A DNA stretch of 64,000 nucleotides from Ilyomonas sp963847085 (GTDB lineage: Bacteria; Bacteroidota; Bacteroidia; Chitinophagales; Chitinophagaceae). The notes below the pieces were generated by a model, which saw only the letters and a program-made list of their open reading frames with translations, was not told the DNA's origin and did not search any database. Where the stretch lies: the NCBI GenBank assembly GCA_963847085.1, contig CAWJYO010000003.1, positions 1 through 64,000 of the forward strand. The letters run 5' to 3'. Of this stretch, positions 18,100-27,983 are shown piece after piece. Each line of letters opens with the position of its first letter. The first letter of the stretch is position 1. The position numbers and the translations under genes are program-made.

Positions 18100-19651
18100 T
18101 AGCTTTATTTCTTCATCGTTACTGTCGAAAAAGTGAAACTCAGTAAGATTGTAATCGTTGTTCTTAATAATTTGAATTTTGGTTTTGTACTTCTGATTCC
18201 ATTTGTAACGAATAGAATTAAACCACCAGCCTTTTGTAAGATGCGAATACAAAATCGGATGAACGGAAATGGTAATGTTTTTATGTTGGTGCGTGAGTAA
18301 ATAATGCAATCGTTTTTCAATTTCTTCAACCAACAAAACCGTTGGTGAAATCTTGCCCGAGCCATTGCACGAAGGGCAAATTTCAGAAATGTTGATGTTT
18401 ACTTCCGGCCTCATGCGCTGGCGCGTAAGCTGCATAATGCCAAACTTTGAAATCGGCAAAACCGCATGTTTCGCACGGTCAGTTCGCATGTAATCTTCCA
18501 TCGCTTCCTGAACTTTCCTTTTGTTGTCAGGATTTTTCATGTCAATGAAATCAACGACAATGATACCGCCAATATCGCGCAGCCTCAATTGCCGCGCAAT
18601 TTCTTCTGCCGCTTCCAGATTGGTTTGCAACGCATTTTCTTCCTGGCTGTTGCTAACGCTTTTGTAACCACTGTTTACATCAATTACATGCAAGGCTTCC
18701 GTATGTTCAATTATCAAATAAGCACCGCTCGGAAGGTTTACCGTTTTTCCAAACGAAGCTTTAATTTGTTTGTTCACACCAAACTGATCGTAAATCGGAA
18801 TGCCGTTGTTGTAATACGTAACAATGTCGGCTTTGTCAGGCGCAAATTTTTCAATGTAACTTTTGGTATCGTTATAAATGTTTTTATCGTTGGTAACAAT
18901 GCGGTTAAAATCTTCGTTCAGCAAATCGCGCAGAATACTCGTGGTTTTGTCCTGCTCGCTTAAAATTTTGCAAGGCGCTTCAGCACCACGCAGATTTTTT
19001 TGAATATTGTTCCATGTTTCCACCAACATCATTACATCTTCGTGCAAGTTCTGCGGCTTTTTTTCCTTCTGCGGCTGTTCGAACAATCACTCCAAAGTTT
19101 TTTGGTTTGATGGATTCTACAATTTTTTGTAATCGCTTTCTTTCCTCAGAAGAATGAATTTTTTTCGATACGGCAACTACATCGTTAAACGGCGTTACAA
19201 CAATGTATCGGCCTGGTAACGATAACTCGCAGCTTAAGCGTGGACCTTTAGCGGCAATCGGTTCTTTTAAAATTTGAACCAATATATTGGGTTTGCCACT
19301 CAGAACCTCATTTATTTTTCCTGTTTTTACAATTTCGGGTTCAATAGTAAACTTAGAAAAATCAAGTGGTGCTTCGCTTTTGTCGTTAATTGCCATTTGC
19401 GTAAACTTCAACAACGAGCGGGCATAAGGGCTTAAATCAGTGTAATGAAGAAAGGCGTCTTTTTCGAAACCAACGTCAACAAAAGCTGCGTTTAAACCCG
19501 GAATTAGTTTTTTTACTTTGCCAAGATATAAATCTCCTACGGCGAAGCTGGCATCTGCTTTTTCGTTGTGCAGTTCAACCAGCTTTTTGTCTTCCAGCAG
19601 CGCAATTTCAACACCGGTTGGCGCTGCATTAATAATCAAATCTTTGTTCAC
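18097..19651 (-). CDS. rng: Ribonuclease E/G family protein, one frameshift
   Basis: Endoribonuclease for rRNA maturation and mRNA decay, cytoplasmic. The GTG start at 19651 begins MNKDLIINAAPTGVEIALLE, the usual Bacteroidota opening. The S1 domain is GDLYLGKVKKLIPGLNAAFV. Then come LSCELSLPGRYIVVTP and the catalytic part with EHTEALHVIDVNSG and GGIIVVDFIDM, whose Asp residues bind Mg2+. The zinc link is CPSCNGSGKI. One extra base near 19048 breaks the frame inside AAELHEDVMML; the span is 3n+1, and the corrected length is 517 residues. The stop codon touches an intergenic repeat. Confidence 0.94.
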
Positions 19652-19830
19652 AATTAAGGCAACTTTAAAATGTTTACATAAAAAGGAAGCAGATAATAAC
19701 ACAGCATTCACCTAATCGTTGGTGAAACAACCGATGAAACAGCGTGATTTCTGCTGCTGTTTAAGGCAAGATGATAAGGAGAAGGAAAAGTTGCGTACAA
19801 AAAACCGGAGCAATAAATCAATCAGTAAAG

Positions 19831-19856
19831 AATCCGGAATATTGCTATTCCGGATT
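19831..19856 (-). terminator. Hairpin downstream of the 31-residue basic protein gene
   Basis: Perfect 10-bp stem aatccggaat / attccggatt with a 6-nt loop; the following T-tract on the minus strand is short. Confidence 0.6.
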
Positions 19857-19874
19857 GTTAGTTAGCTGTAAAAA

Positions 19875-19970
19875 CTATTTGTTTTTCTTTTTATGACGAT
19901 TTTTTCTTAATCTTTTTTTGCGTTTGTGCGTAGCAATTTTATGACGTTTTCTTTTTTTTCCGCAAGGCAT
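19875..19970 (-). CDS. 31-residue basic AURKAIP1/COX24-like protein
   Basis: Very short gene. ATG at 19970 and TAG at 19875-19877 give 31 residues beginning MPCGKKRKRHKIATHKRKKR and ending NRHKKKNK. This closely resembles the tiny Lys/Arg/His-rich AURKAIP1/COX24-domain proteins found across Bacteroidota. Their mitochondrial relatives are ribosome-associated, so a small-subunit ribosomal role is likely but inferred. It stands alone between rng and a TPR gene and is followed by a hairpin. Confidence 0.85.
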   Translation of the reverse strand: MPCGKKRKRHKIATHKRKKRLRKNRHKKKNK

Positions 19971-20002
19971 AATTAAAATACGTTTTTATAAATGATAAAT
20001 GT

Positions 20003-20863
20003 TTACTGCAATGTTTTAATTCGTTCCTCAATCGCTGCTTTTGCTTCCGGTACGGAGATATTATTTTTTGCTTCGCGATACCATTTTACCGCGGCTGCTT
20101 TATCTCCTTTGCGCTCGTAGGTTTCTGCCAGGTACAATAACGCTTCTGTGTTATGCGGCTGTTTATTTATCACGATTGTAAAGCGCTCGATAGCTTTATC
20201 AAACTGTCCGCTGCGAATGCCTCCTAAGCCGAGCATCATTTGACCATAGAGGTTATCCGGATTCTTTTCAACCACCTGGCGGATAGCCATGATTCCCTGC
20301 ATTGGATTATCGGCAATATTGCCAAACAAATAACAGCCACCTATTCCAATCTTCGCCGAATCATCAGCCGGATTTAATTCCAAACTCTTCTCAAACAACT
20401 CTTTCGCGTTTGTTGCCAGCCAGCGCTGATTGGCAGGATTGTCCTCACTAATCAGGTTATCCAGCATCAAACGGGCTGCAAAGTTGAGCTTTTTTTCAGA
20501 ATTTTCCAACTTGCCTGCTTCGCCTATGTAATAAGCGCCCAATATGTGCATTCCTAAACTATCGTCCCAAAACGAAGCCAACTGGTTGTACACTTTTATT
20601 TGCTGGGCTTTTACATCACCACGCACTACACTGTTCTCCAGTTGTGTAACTCTGTTTAATTGCGAAGGCGTGAGTTTTGCTTTTGCCGTTGTTAGCAAAG
20701 TTTGAGTAGTAAGTTCAGGAGTAGAGGAAACAGAATCTGTGGAGTTATGAGCGGTAGAAACTACCGGTTGTTTTTTATGAGGCGGGATGGTTTTGCCAAA
20801 AAAAAACAGGCAGGCAAATAGTAGAATGCCGCCTGTAATAACAATCATTTGTTTTTGTATCAT
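20003..20863 (-). CDS. Membrane-anchored tetratricopeptide repeat protein
   Basis: 286 residues. One N-terminal membrane helix (MIVITGGILLFACLFFFG, residues 6-23) precedes a low-complexity linker rich in Ser/Thr. TPR units follow: WLATNAKELFEKSLELNPAD, MQGIMAIRQVVEKNPDNLYG, GQFDKAIERFTIVINKQPHN and ALLYLAETYERKGDKAAAVK. No enzymatic domain is seen. It probably serves as an interaction scaffold at the inner membrane. It lies directly downstream of the HU gene on the same strand, 28 nt away, a neighbourhood seen in related genomes. Confidence 0.85.
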   Translation of the reverse strand: MIQKQMIVITGGILLFACLFFFGKTIPPHKKQPVVSTAHNSTDSVSSTPELTTQTLLTTAKAKLTPSQLNRVTQLENSVVRGDVKAQQIKVYNQLASFWDDSLGMHILGAYYIGEAGKLENSEKKLNFAARLMLDNLISEDNPANQRWLATNAKELFEKSLELNPADDSAKIGIGGCYLFGNIADNPMQGIMAIRQVVEKNPDNLYGQMMLGLGGIRSGQFDKAIERFTIVINKQPHNTEALLYLAETYERKGDKAAAVKWYREAKNNISVPEAKAAIEERIKTLQ

Positions 20864-20891
20864 TTACAATGCTTTCGTAGCCGCAAAGTTA

Positions 20892-21185
20892 TCATTTTTG
20901 CTTGCTGTGCATTTCTTTCACTTCGTTAATAAATTCTTTAGATGGCTTAAAAGCAGGAATAAAATGTTCGGGGATTTCTACTGCTACATTCTTTTTTATA
21001 TTTCTGCCAATCTTAGCCGCGCGCTTCTTTGTTATAAAGCTTCCAAAACCGCGGATGTAAATGTTTTCTCCTTTCGCTAAACTTTCTTTAATCTCTTTTA
21101 GCATGGTTTCCAGCGAAACCAAAACATCTACTTTAGCAATCCCTGTCTTATCAGAAATGTTGGTTATTAAGTCTGACTTTCTCAT
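20892..21185 (-). CDS. HU-family DNA-binding protein
   Basis: Histone-like nucleoid protein. The 97 residues start MRKSDLITNISDKTGIAKVD, with the DNA-binding arm signature ENIYIRGFGSFITKKRAAKI near residues 45-64 and FKPSKEFINEV at the end. It is shorter than nothing in the family and intact. Probably co-transcribed with the TPR gene and divergent from mutY. Confidence 0.95.
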   Translation of the reverse strand: MRKSDLITNISDKTGIAKVDVLVSLETMLKEIKESLAKGENIYIRGFGSFITKKRAAKIGRNIKKNVAVEIPEHFIPAFKPSKEFINEVKEMHSKQK

Positions 21186-21293
21186 TTGTTTTCAAATCTT
21201 TTTATGTAAAAAATGGAAGCGCAATACTCTGTAAATGAAAGCAAATCTTTATTAAAAATGATTAAACAATAATTTATAATACAGATTATTTTC

Positions 21294-22373
21294 ATGGATA
21301 AACAGCAATTTACTTGCCAATTAGCTCAATGGCACACAACAAAAAACAAGAGAGAACTGCCCTGGAAAGGGGAGAAGGATGCTTATAAAATCTGGTTAAG
21401 CGAAATTATTCTGCAGCAAACACGCGTTGCTATGGGGCTGAAGTATTATGAAACTTTCATAAAAAAATATCCTGCTGTCATCCATTTGGCAAATGCGCCT
21501 GACGACGAGGTATATAAATTATGGGAAGGTTTGGGTTACTACACCCGGTGCAGAAATTTGTTGGCAACCGCACGATTTATAGCTTATGATTTAAACGGTA
21601 ATTTTCCTCAAAAATATGAAGATATACTGGCGTTGAAAGGAGTTGGGCCTTATACTGCCGCTGCTGTTGCTTCGTTTGCATTTGACCTGCCATACGCAGT
21701 CGTGGATGGCAATGTGTTTCGGGTGCTGGCGCGATGTTTTGGTATTGGTACACCCATTGACAGCAAGGAAGGGAAAAAGCTTTTTACAGATCTGGCTACT
21801 GAAATTTTGGATAAAAACAAACCGGCTCAGCACAACCAGGCGATCATGGATTTTGGCGCTACAATCTGCAAGCCAGTTGGTCCTTTGTGCAATGAATGTC
21901 CGTTGCAAAATAGCTGCTTTGCTTACCAAACAGGAAAAGTGAACGAATTGCCGGTAAAAGAAAAAACGATTCTTATAAGAACACGCTGGTTTACTTATTT
22001 TATATTCACTGCTGATGATAAAACGCTAGTGCATCAGCGCACGCAAAAAGACATCTGGCAACAACTCTACGAGTTTTATTTAGTTGAAACGAATGAATAC
22101 AAAGCCTGGAATGAAGAGAACGTAAATGCGTTTCTGCATCACCAATTTTCGATTGAGGATTTCAGTTTGCTTTATATTTCGCCACAGCTTTCTCAGCAAC
22201 TCACACATCAGACTGTAAATGCTGTGTTCATCAAAATCAAATTGAAAAAGATACCGCAGGTTTTGGAGCGTCACCAATGGGTAACAGGCGAACAAATGCA
22301 GGCACTTACATTTCCAAAAATCATAAACGAATATTTACTGAGCCTATCTTTTCAACCGGTTTTGTTTTCATAA
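21294..22373 (+). CDS. mutY: A/G-specific adenine glycosylase
   Basis: Base-excision repair enzyme that removes A opposite 8-oxoG. The helix-hairpin-helix glycosylase domain has LSEIILQQTRVAMGLKYY, whose Glu is catalytic, and LKGVGPYTAAAVASFAFDLP, followed by AVVDGNVFRVLARC, which holds the catalytic Asp. The [4Fe-4S] cysteines are in CKPVGPLCNECPLQNSC with spacing C-x6-C-x2-C-x5-C. The C-terminal NUDIX-like 8-oxoG sensor begins near RTRWFTYFIFTADD. 359 residues, intact. Convergent with the T9SS gene across a shared terminator. Confidence 0.96.
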   Translation: MDKQQFTCQLAQWHTTKNKRELPWKGEKDAYKIWLSEIILQQTRVAMGLKYYETFIKKYPAVIHLANAPDDEVYKLWEGLGYYTRCRNLLATARFIAYDLNGNFPQKYEDILALKGVGPYTAAAVASFAFDLPYAVVDGNVFRVLARCFGIGTPIDSKEGKKLFTDLATEILDKNKPAQHNQAIMDFGATICKPVGPLCNECPLQNSCFAYQTGKVNELPVKEKTILIRTRWFTYFIFTADDKTLVHQRTQKDIWQQLYEFYLVETNEYKAWNEENVNAFLHHQFSIEDFSLLYISPQLSQQLTHQTVNAVFIKIKLKKIPQVLERHQWVTGEQMQALTFPKIINEYLLSLSFQPVLFS

Positions 22374-22400
22374 GAATTTTTCAAAAAAAGCGGTAAAAAC

Positions 22401-22437
22401 AAAAATGCTTCGCTGTTATTGGCGAAGCATTTTTTTG
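22401..22437. terminator. Bidirectional terminator between mutY and the T9SS cargo gene
   Basis: 13-bp stem aaaaatgcttcgc / gcgaagcattttt with an 8-nt loop and T-run on both strands. Confidence 0.88.
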
Positions 22438-22453
22438 ATCAAAAACAAACTCA

Positions 22454-23804
22454 TTACTCCTTCATAAAAGTAGACGTGGTTGTTTTGTTATTGGCTTTAA
22501 TCTGAATAAAATAAGTGCCTTTACTTAAACCATCAATGGCTGCAGGTTGCGTTAATGTATAATGGCTCCATTGTTTCACTGCACGTCCTTTGGCATCGTA
22601 TATAACAACGGCATCCGCAACGGTAGTATTGGGAATGCTAAAGCGTATAAAGCTGCCTGCAGGGATTCGGATAAAGACTTACGATACTTCCACTGCCATG
22701 AACCAATGCCGTACCTGAATAAAACAATTTGCCATCTTTATCAACTTCCTGTATGCGATAGTAAACGCTCGGCGGCACGTTTGTTTTTGCATAAGTTTGG
22801 TCGTTATAAGTGTAGGTTGAGCCTGTACCGTTTCCTGTTGCTGCAACAGCACTAACTGTTACAAAATCGGTTCCGGTAAGACTGCGTTGAATGTTGAAAA
22901 GATGTGTGTTGGTTTCCTGTGCTGTTTTCCATTGCAGCCAAACATTTTTGTTTTGCAAGGATGCTGTGAATGATGTGAATGTAACCGGCAAAGACGAGGA
23001 TGATTTTAAATAAGTGGCGCTTAATGTAGTGATAGGAAAACCATTAACAGGATTGGTAATGCCAAATACAGTAAGATAAGCACTTGTTGTTGTTGCATTA
23101 ACTGTTAGCAGAGGCACATGGGTGCCAGGCGTATAATAAAAATAACTTACTGTTCTTATGTTAGCCGTAAATGTACCGGAGACAGGGAAACCGCCTATCT
23201 GTGCAGTTGTATCTTTTACCGTTGTAACATTTTCAATATACTGTACCCGTAGAACATTGTTGTATGATTTTCCACCAGGTAAATTTAAAGTGCCATAGCC
23301 ATCCCCTTTTAAGCTGTCTTTCCCACGGAAAGTGGCTGCATAATTTGCAACTATACCCACCACCGAATCAGTATAAAAACTATTGTAGGAAAACGGATAA
23401 GGCAAATATATCCTTGGTGTTGTATAGGTTATCTGGCCGGTATCAGCAGCAATAAGGCCAACAATTGACAATTGTGAGGCTTGTGAATTGAAATAAACAA
23501 AGTTTGCGTTGTTGTCGGTTACAACTGCCAGATTGCTGTTAGGAAAAGAAGACGCATAAGGCGTTGCTGAAGGCAATAACACCTGTACAGATCCGGCCAC
23601 CGTACTGTCGGCAAGGCCGCTATAATCCCAGGTCTGATTTGCCCCGCCGGCATAGGAGGGAAGATTACTGGTTTGCGCTACCTGATTCGAAAAAGTTTCT
23701 CCGACTACAGGCGTTGTGGTAGATGAAGTAAGTGTGGGACCTTGCGCCCTGGTTGTTACACATAAACTCACAAAAGCAAAGGCAAGAAGTAAAACTCTTT
23801 TCAT
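22454..23804 (-). CDS. Secreted protein with type A T9SS sorting domain, one frameshift
   Basis: Exported protein carried by the type IX secretion system. Sec signal MKRVLLLAFAFVSLCVTTRAQ. A Thr/Ser-rich beta body follows (GANQTWDYSGLADSTVAGS and others) with no catalytic motif that I recognise. A beta-sandwich segment (PVTFTSFTASLQNKNVWLQW-K) resembles the Ig-like domain that often precedes sorting tails. The type A tail begins VSLYPNP. One extra base near 22665 breaks it; the next frame continues AGSFIRFSIPNTTVADAVVI and ends with FIQIKANNKTTTSTFMKE. The span is 3n+1. Confidence 0.85.
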
Positions 23805-23927
23805 AAATTAGGAAGTTGGTTGTTGTTAACAATGATGTAAAGATAAGATGATGTTGATAAAATAGTCATGAACATACATTATGTTTTTTCAGTATCGGGT
23901 CAACATAAAAATGGTCGAAACCAAAAG

Positions 23928-24620
23928 CTATAACGCAGCCAAAGTATATCCCTGCAATTTGTTTTCGTCCAATATTTTGATGTTTCTGTCTATCAGTTCA
24001 ATTACATTTTCATTCACCAGTTCATTTAAAATTCTGAACATACTTTCATAGCTCGTGCCTGCAAACGAGGCTAAATCCTGCCTGCTTATTATCATGTTGA
24101 TATTTCCATTTTCGTCTTTGCCAAACTGGTTCTGAATAGTTAGCAAACTATCGGCTATTCGTCCTTTCATATCCATTTGCACCAGGTTGCGCATCCTGTG
24201 CTCGGTAGCCTGCAGTTCCTGTGCATAAAACATCATCAGCCGGTACGTAAGTTCCCCATTCATTTTTAATGAGGAAACAAAAAAAGAGGTATTTATAAAA
24301 CAGGTAGTAGTAGGCTCTAACGCTGTTGCCGAAACAGGGTAAGTGTGGTTGCTGCCAATGCCTCTATGGCCCAGCACATCTCCATCGGCAGCAAAGCGTA
24401 TGATCAATTCTTTTTGCTCTCCCCAGGGTTTGTGCACTTTTGCTTTTCCGCTATATAAGAACCAAATGCCTTCAACAGGCTGACCTTCTTTAAAAATAGT
24501 TTCTCCTTTTTTATACCGTATGTTCTTTTTATGAATCGCTACCAGTTCAAGCCATTCGTTCGAACATGCTTTGCATAGAAAGCAGCTTCTAACATCGCAA
24601 TTGTTTTTTGTTTTGCTCAT
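23928..24620 (-). CDS. Crp/Fnr-family regulator with Cys-rich N-terminus
   Basis: 230 residues from ATG 24620. The cyclic-nucleotide-binding-like domain runs from about 30 to 140 (YKKGETIFKEGQPVEGIWFL, GDVLGHRGIGSNHTYPVSA), then the dimer helix and a winged-helix domain with ISRQDLASFAGTSYESMFRI as recognition helix. Ahead of the domain sit Cys8, Cys13, Cys16 and Cys19 (CDVRSCFLCKAC), an FNR-like arrangement that suggests an Fe-S cluster or thiol sensor of oxygen or NO; that is inference. It is divergent from a ClC channel gene, with a palindrome between the two. Confidence 0.9.
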   Translation of the reverse strand: MSKTKNNCDVRSCFLCKACSNEWLELVAIHKKNIRYKKGETIFKEGQPVEGIWFLYSGKAKVHKPWGEQKELIIRFAADGDVLGHRGIGSNHTYPVSATALEPTTTCFINTSFFVSSLKMNGELTYRLMMFYAQELQATEHRMRNLVQMDMKGRIADSLLTIQNQFGKDENGNINMIISRQDLASFAGTSYESMFRILNELVNENVIELIDRNIKILDENKLQGYTLAAL

Positions 24621-24645
24621 AATTATGTCATTATTTATATCATTC

Positions 24646-24670
24646 GTGAAATAAATCAAAAGTATTTCAC
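24646..24670. promoter_or_regulatory. Candidate Crp/Fnr operator
   Basis: Inverted repeat GTGAAAT (24646-24652) and ATTTCAC (24664-24670) with an 11-nt spacer, 26 nt upstream of the regulator start and about 34 nt before the channel's -33 box. Arm and position suit autoregulation; spacing is wider than a classic Crp site. Confidence 0.45.
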
Positions 24671-24703
24671 AAAGAATATTTTAAGATAGTATTCTTTATT
24701 GAA

Positions 24704-24736
24704 TTTGTATTTTTGATGCTATATGGCATACCTTTG
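24704..24736 (+). promoter_or_regulatory. Promoter of the ClC channel gene
   Basis: TTTG at 24704-24707 and TACCTTTG at 24729-24736 fit the -33 and -7 boxes with a 21-nt spacer; the ATG is 19 nt further on. Confidence 0.5.
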
Positions 24737-24755
24737 CGGTGCAATTTAATCAAGG

Positions 24756-26671
24756 ATGAATAACCCCAAACATAGTTCTGCCATTCCAGTTTCTCCTACT
24801 TTAGAAGGCGAGATGAGAAACCCTCAAAACCTGCCTGCCGAAAAGCCTGCGCTATCAGGCAGAGTTTTCTTTTTAAGCTTACAAGCCATAGTCAATGCCA
24901 TTGTTATCGGCGCAATTGCTAAGGTTCTTGTTTTATTAATTCAACTCATTACCAATATCGCTTTTTACAAACAATTTTCATTTCAGCCATCTTCTCCGGC
25001 AGGCAACCATTGGGGCGCAATGGTCATTTTTGTACCCATTATAGGCAGCGTTATCGTGGGTATTATGGCGCGCTATGGTTCAGCAGCCATACGCGGTCAT
25101 GGCATCCCCGAAGCGATGGAAAATATCATTTTAAATGAAAGTAAAATTAAACCCATTGTTACATTTTTAAAACCCATTTCGGCAGCTATTTCCATTGGCA
25201 CGGGCGGGCCTTTTGGTGCCGAAGGTCCTATTATTGCAACCGGTGGCGCTTTGGGTTCCGTAGCAGGCCAAGTAATGCACATATCAGCAAGCGAGCGAAA
25301 GATAATGCTGGCTGCGGGCGCCTGTGCCGGTATGGCGGCTATCTTTGGCAGCCCGGTAGCAGCGGTAATGCTGGCTATCGAATTGCTCCTGTTTGAGTTT
25401 TCGCCGCGCTCTATCATCCCAGTCGCCCTGGCTTGTGCCACAGGTGCCGCAATGCACTTGCTCTTTTTTGGCAGTGAACCTGCATTTGAAATGCCTGCCA
25501 TACCCGACCCAAGCAATATTGCGCTGGCAATGTATGTGCTGATGGGTGCTTTTATAGGCGTGGTTGCTTCTCTTGTTTCCAAGTCGGTATATTGGGTAGA
25601 AGACATGTTTAATAAACTGCCCCTGCATTGGATGTGGTGGCCTGCCATTGGCGCCGTAGCTGTAGGTGTGATTGGCTATTTCGCACCGCATACGATGGGC
25701 GTTGGTTATGATAATATTACTGCATTGCTCACGGGCAAGATCTCTTTAGCTATTATGTTCTCACTTTGTTTTTTAAAGTATTTGTCGTGGGTTATATCCT
25801 TAGGCAGCGGCACATCTGGTGGAACGCTTGCGCCCCTGTTTACCATTGGCGGTGGCTTGGGCGCGTTGCTCGGAGTAGGTGTGCTGGCCCTTTTTCCAGC
25901 TACACATATCAACATAGCAACGGCTGCATTGATTGGTATGGCGGCTATGTTCGCGGGTGCATCACGCGCCCTTCTTACGAGCATCATATTCGCCTTTGAA
26001 ACTACGGCGCAACCACATGCCTTATTACCTTTACTCGGTGCCTGTACGGCAGCTTATTTTGTTTCTTTCTTTTTGTTGAAAGGCAGCATCATGACAGAAA
26101 AAATTCATCGTCGCGGTGTAAGAACGCCCGATGCTTACGAGCCAGATGTATTGCAAAATGTAAATGCTGAAGATATTATGCAGGACGTTCCGGTGATCAT
26201 TAACACCAGCAATACCGTAGAAGAAATGCAGACGTGGAGCAAAGAGAATGTTGATACCAATCATTACCATCTTTTTGTTTTAGCAGATGATAACGAAAGA
26301 TTTGGTGGTTATGTTGAAAAAGAAAGATTATTTGATGCTCATGTTGATCCTTTAGCGCCGGTTGCTTCGATTGCTACCAGCCTGCCTCTTGCAACTACCG
26401 ACCAACCGTGAATGTTATTTGTGAGATTATGGGAGGGAAGGGAATGGATGTAATTGCTGTTGTTTCAAATGCAGAGAAGCCAACACTCGAAGGTATCATT
26501 ACATCATCCGATATACTAAAGGCCTACAGCAATCTTCACCGCAGAGCCAACCACTATCATACGCACATCTCGATTCCTAAAAGAGCCATGCGAATGATAG
26601 TGAAGGGACGAACTTTATTGCACAATACAAGAAACGATGTTCATTCCTCTTCACGCGTTACAAATAATTAA
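24756..26671 (+). CDS. ClC-family chloride channel/transporter with CBS domains, one frameshift
   Basis: Inner-membrane ClC protein. The anion-path motifs are seen: RGHGIPEAME in place of GSGIP near residue 115, GTGGPFGAEGPIIATGG (gating-Glu motif, about 150), and GSGTSGGTLAPLFTIGGGLG (about 350). At least ten hydrophobic segments are present. The cytosolic tail has a first CBS-like half (NAEDIMQDVPVIINTSNTVE) and a second in a shifted frame (GMDVIAVVSNAEKPTLEGII-TSSDIL). One base is missing near 26405, and the span is 3n+2. Corrected length is 638 residues. Chloride channel versus H+ antiporter is undecided: the external proton Glu was not identified with certainty. Confidence 0.9.
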
Positions 26672-26689
26672 TTAAACAAACCTATATTT

Positions 26690-27115
26690 ATGAATCACGA
26701 TTATCAACCAACAGAATTTTCAAGGACATTACTTACAGGCGTTTTTACAGGAATTATTGCTACCTGCGTAAACCTTGTGTACAATTTTATTTATCGCGGT
26801 ATCGAGGGGTTTTATCCATCTGAAATCATCAATGTTTCTTCTATCATATTTGTTACAATGTTAATACTTGTTATCGCAGCAATAGCGTATTTCGCACTCA
26901 CGCATTTTGTAAAGCAGGGTAACCTTATTTACATTGTTGTTTTTGGGGTTCTTACGCTTTTATGCCTGTATGTTAGTTTGCATGTAAACCGTTCCAATAA
27001 TGCAGTGGAAACTGAACAGTTCAGGGGTTTATTACTGGGTACAGTTGCATTAACAGGCATTATGTCTGTTGTATTGGTTCCTTATTTGTCGAAGCATTCT
27101 GAATCGTACATTTAG
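26690..27115 (+). CDS. Four-helix membrane protein of unknown function
   Basis: 141 residues. Hydrophobic segments lie near residues 15-33 (LLTGVFTGIIATCVNLVYNF), 48-68, 78-97 and 112-130, with short polar ends. The family is not recognised, though similar small proteins occur in Bacteroidota. It lies 18 nt after the ClC gene on the same strand and before a clear terminator, so it is probably the last gene of that transcription unit and may be an accessory subunit (inference). Confidence 0.7.
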   Translation: MNHDYQPTEFSRTLLTGVFTGIIATCVNLVYNFIYRGIEGFYPSEIINVSSIIFVTMLILVIAAIAYFALTHFVKQGNLIYIVVFGVLTLLCLYVSLHVNRSNNAVETEQFRGLLLGTVALTGIMSVVLVPYLSKHSESYI

Positions 27116-27148
27116 TAATACTGTATAGCCCGCATTCAATTGTATGAT

Positions 27149-27174
27149 AAGCTCCCGAATAAGGAGCTTTTTTT
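27149..27174 (+). terminator. Terminator of the ClC operon
   Basis: 7-bp stem aagctcc / ggagctt, 7-nt loop, seven T. Confidence 0.82.
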
Positions 27175-27983
27175 ATGTGATGACTATCTTTCAAGCTTTT
27201 ACTTCTCCGGCATCCTTCAACAGCGGTTTGTTTTTACTCATTTTCTGCCCGCAAGGCATTGCGGAATGAATCGTTGAGAGAAAAGAAAAATAAGACAATG
27301 AAATAGGGTATGAGAGAATTGATTCAAAATTAAAAATACATATACATGTTCCTTTTCCCCCGCTGTGCTAACATATTGGAGCGCCTTTTTGTACTTATCA
27401 ATGAATGATAGCAAGTGCAGATTAAAATAAGCTTAAACAAAGGTTTGGGGCCTTTCATTTCTTATTTTTGGTTTTACCGATAAAGCTCTTTTCTTTCTTC
27501 TTATTTACCTCTCTTTTACTACCCTTATAACTGATACAAAAACGAACCATGAACGAAGGATGAACGAACTTTGAACGAAAGAAAAACGGCTTTAGCCGTA
27601 AGAAGACCATAACCAAATACGAACCATGGCAAGACTATAGAAGAATTTAATTCATGAAATCGCTTTGCTGGTTCAAGCAAGTATGATATACAGCCCATCC
27701 GTGCACGGTTCTATGATTGAGCTTTTGTAGTGTTGTAATGAAGAACGGTTGCACCTTAATGGGTTAGGTGTTGCTGCGTGTGTTGTAAGCTTAGTGGAGG
27801 GTGCTTTGTTATGAATGAGAAGATTTACTGACGGTACAACATAATATCGGACTAGGTTAAGCGTGGAAAGAATTGGGTTGGTATTATTTAACAAAAGGGG
27901 CAAAAAATAATTTTAGAGAAGGCTCTTTTTATTTAAAATATTACTTTAGAATCAGATTCTGCTATTACTAAAGCCATTACAAG
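27175..27983. other. About 800 nt without a credible gene
   Basis: No protein-like ORF. It contains a tandem GAACGAA array (27540-27579), a short hairpin acggctttagccgt (27585-27598), and a stretch near 27695-27720 (GTGCACGGTTCTATGA) that faintly recalls group II intron RNA. No intron-encoded reverse transcriptase is present. Confidence 0.5.
27540..27579. repeat. Tandem GAACGAA array, 11-nt period
   Basis: Four units of about 11 nt: aaacgaacca, tgaacgaagga, tgaacgaactt, tgaacgaaag. Same core, varying tail. Confidence 0.65.

Noticed and set aside
25097..25648. 183-codon ORF antisense to the ClC gene
   Set aside because: Ala/Pro/Ile-rich product typical of the shadow of a membrane-protein gene; the sense strand is clearly coding.
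27695..27760. Functional group II intron
   Set aside because: Only a short resemblance; no reverse transcriptase and no recognisable domain V in the region.
27673..27903. 76-codon minus-strand ORF in the gene-free region
   Set aside because: Composition like random AT-rich DNA, no family resemblance.
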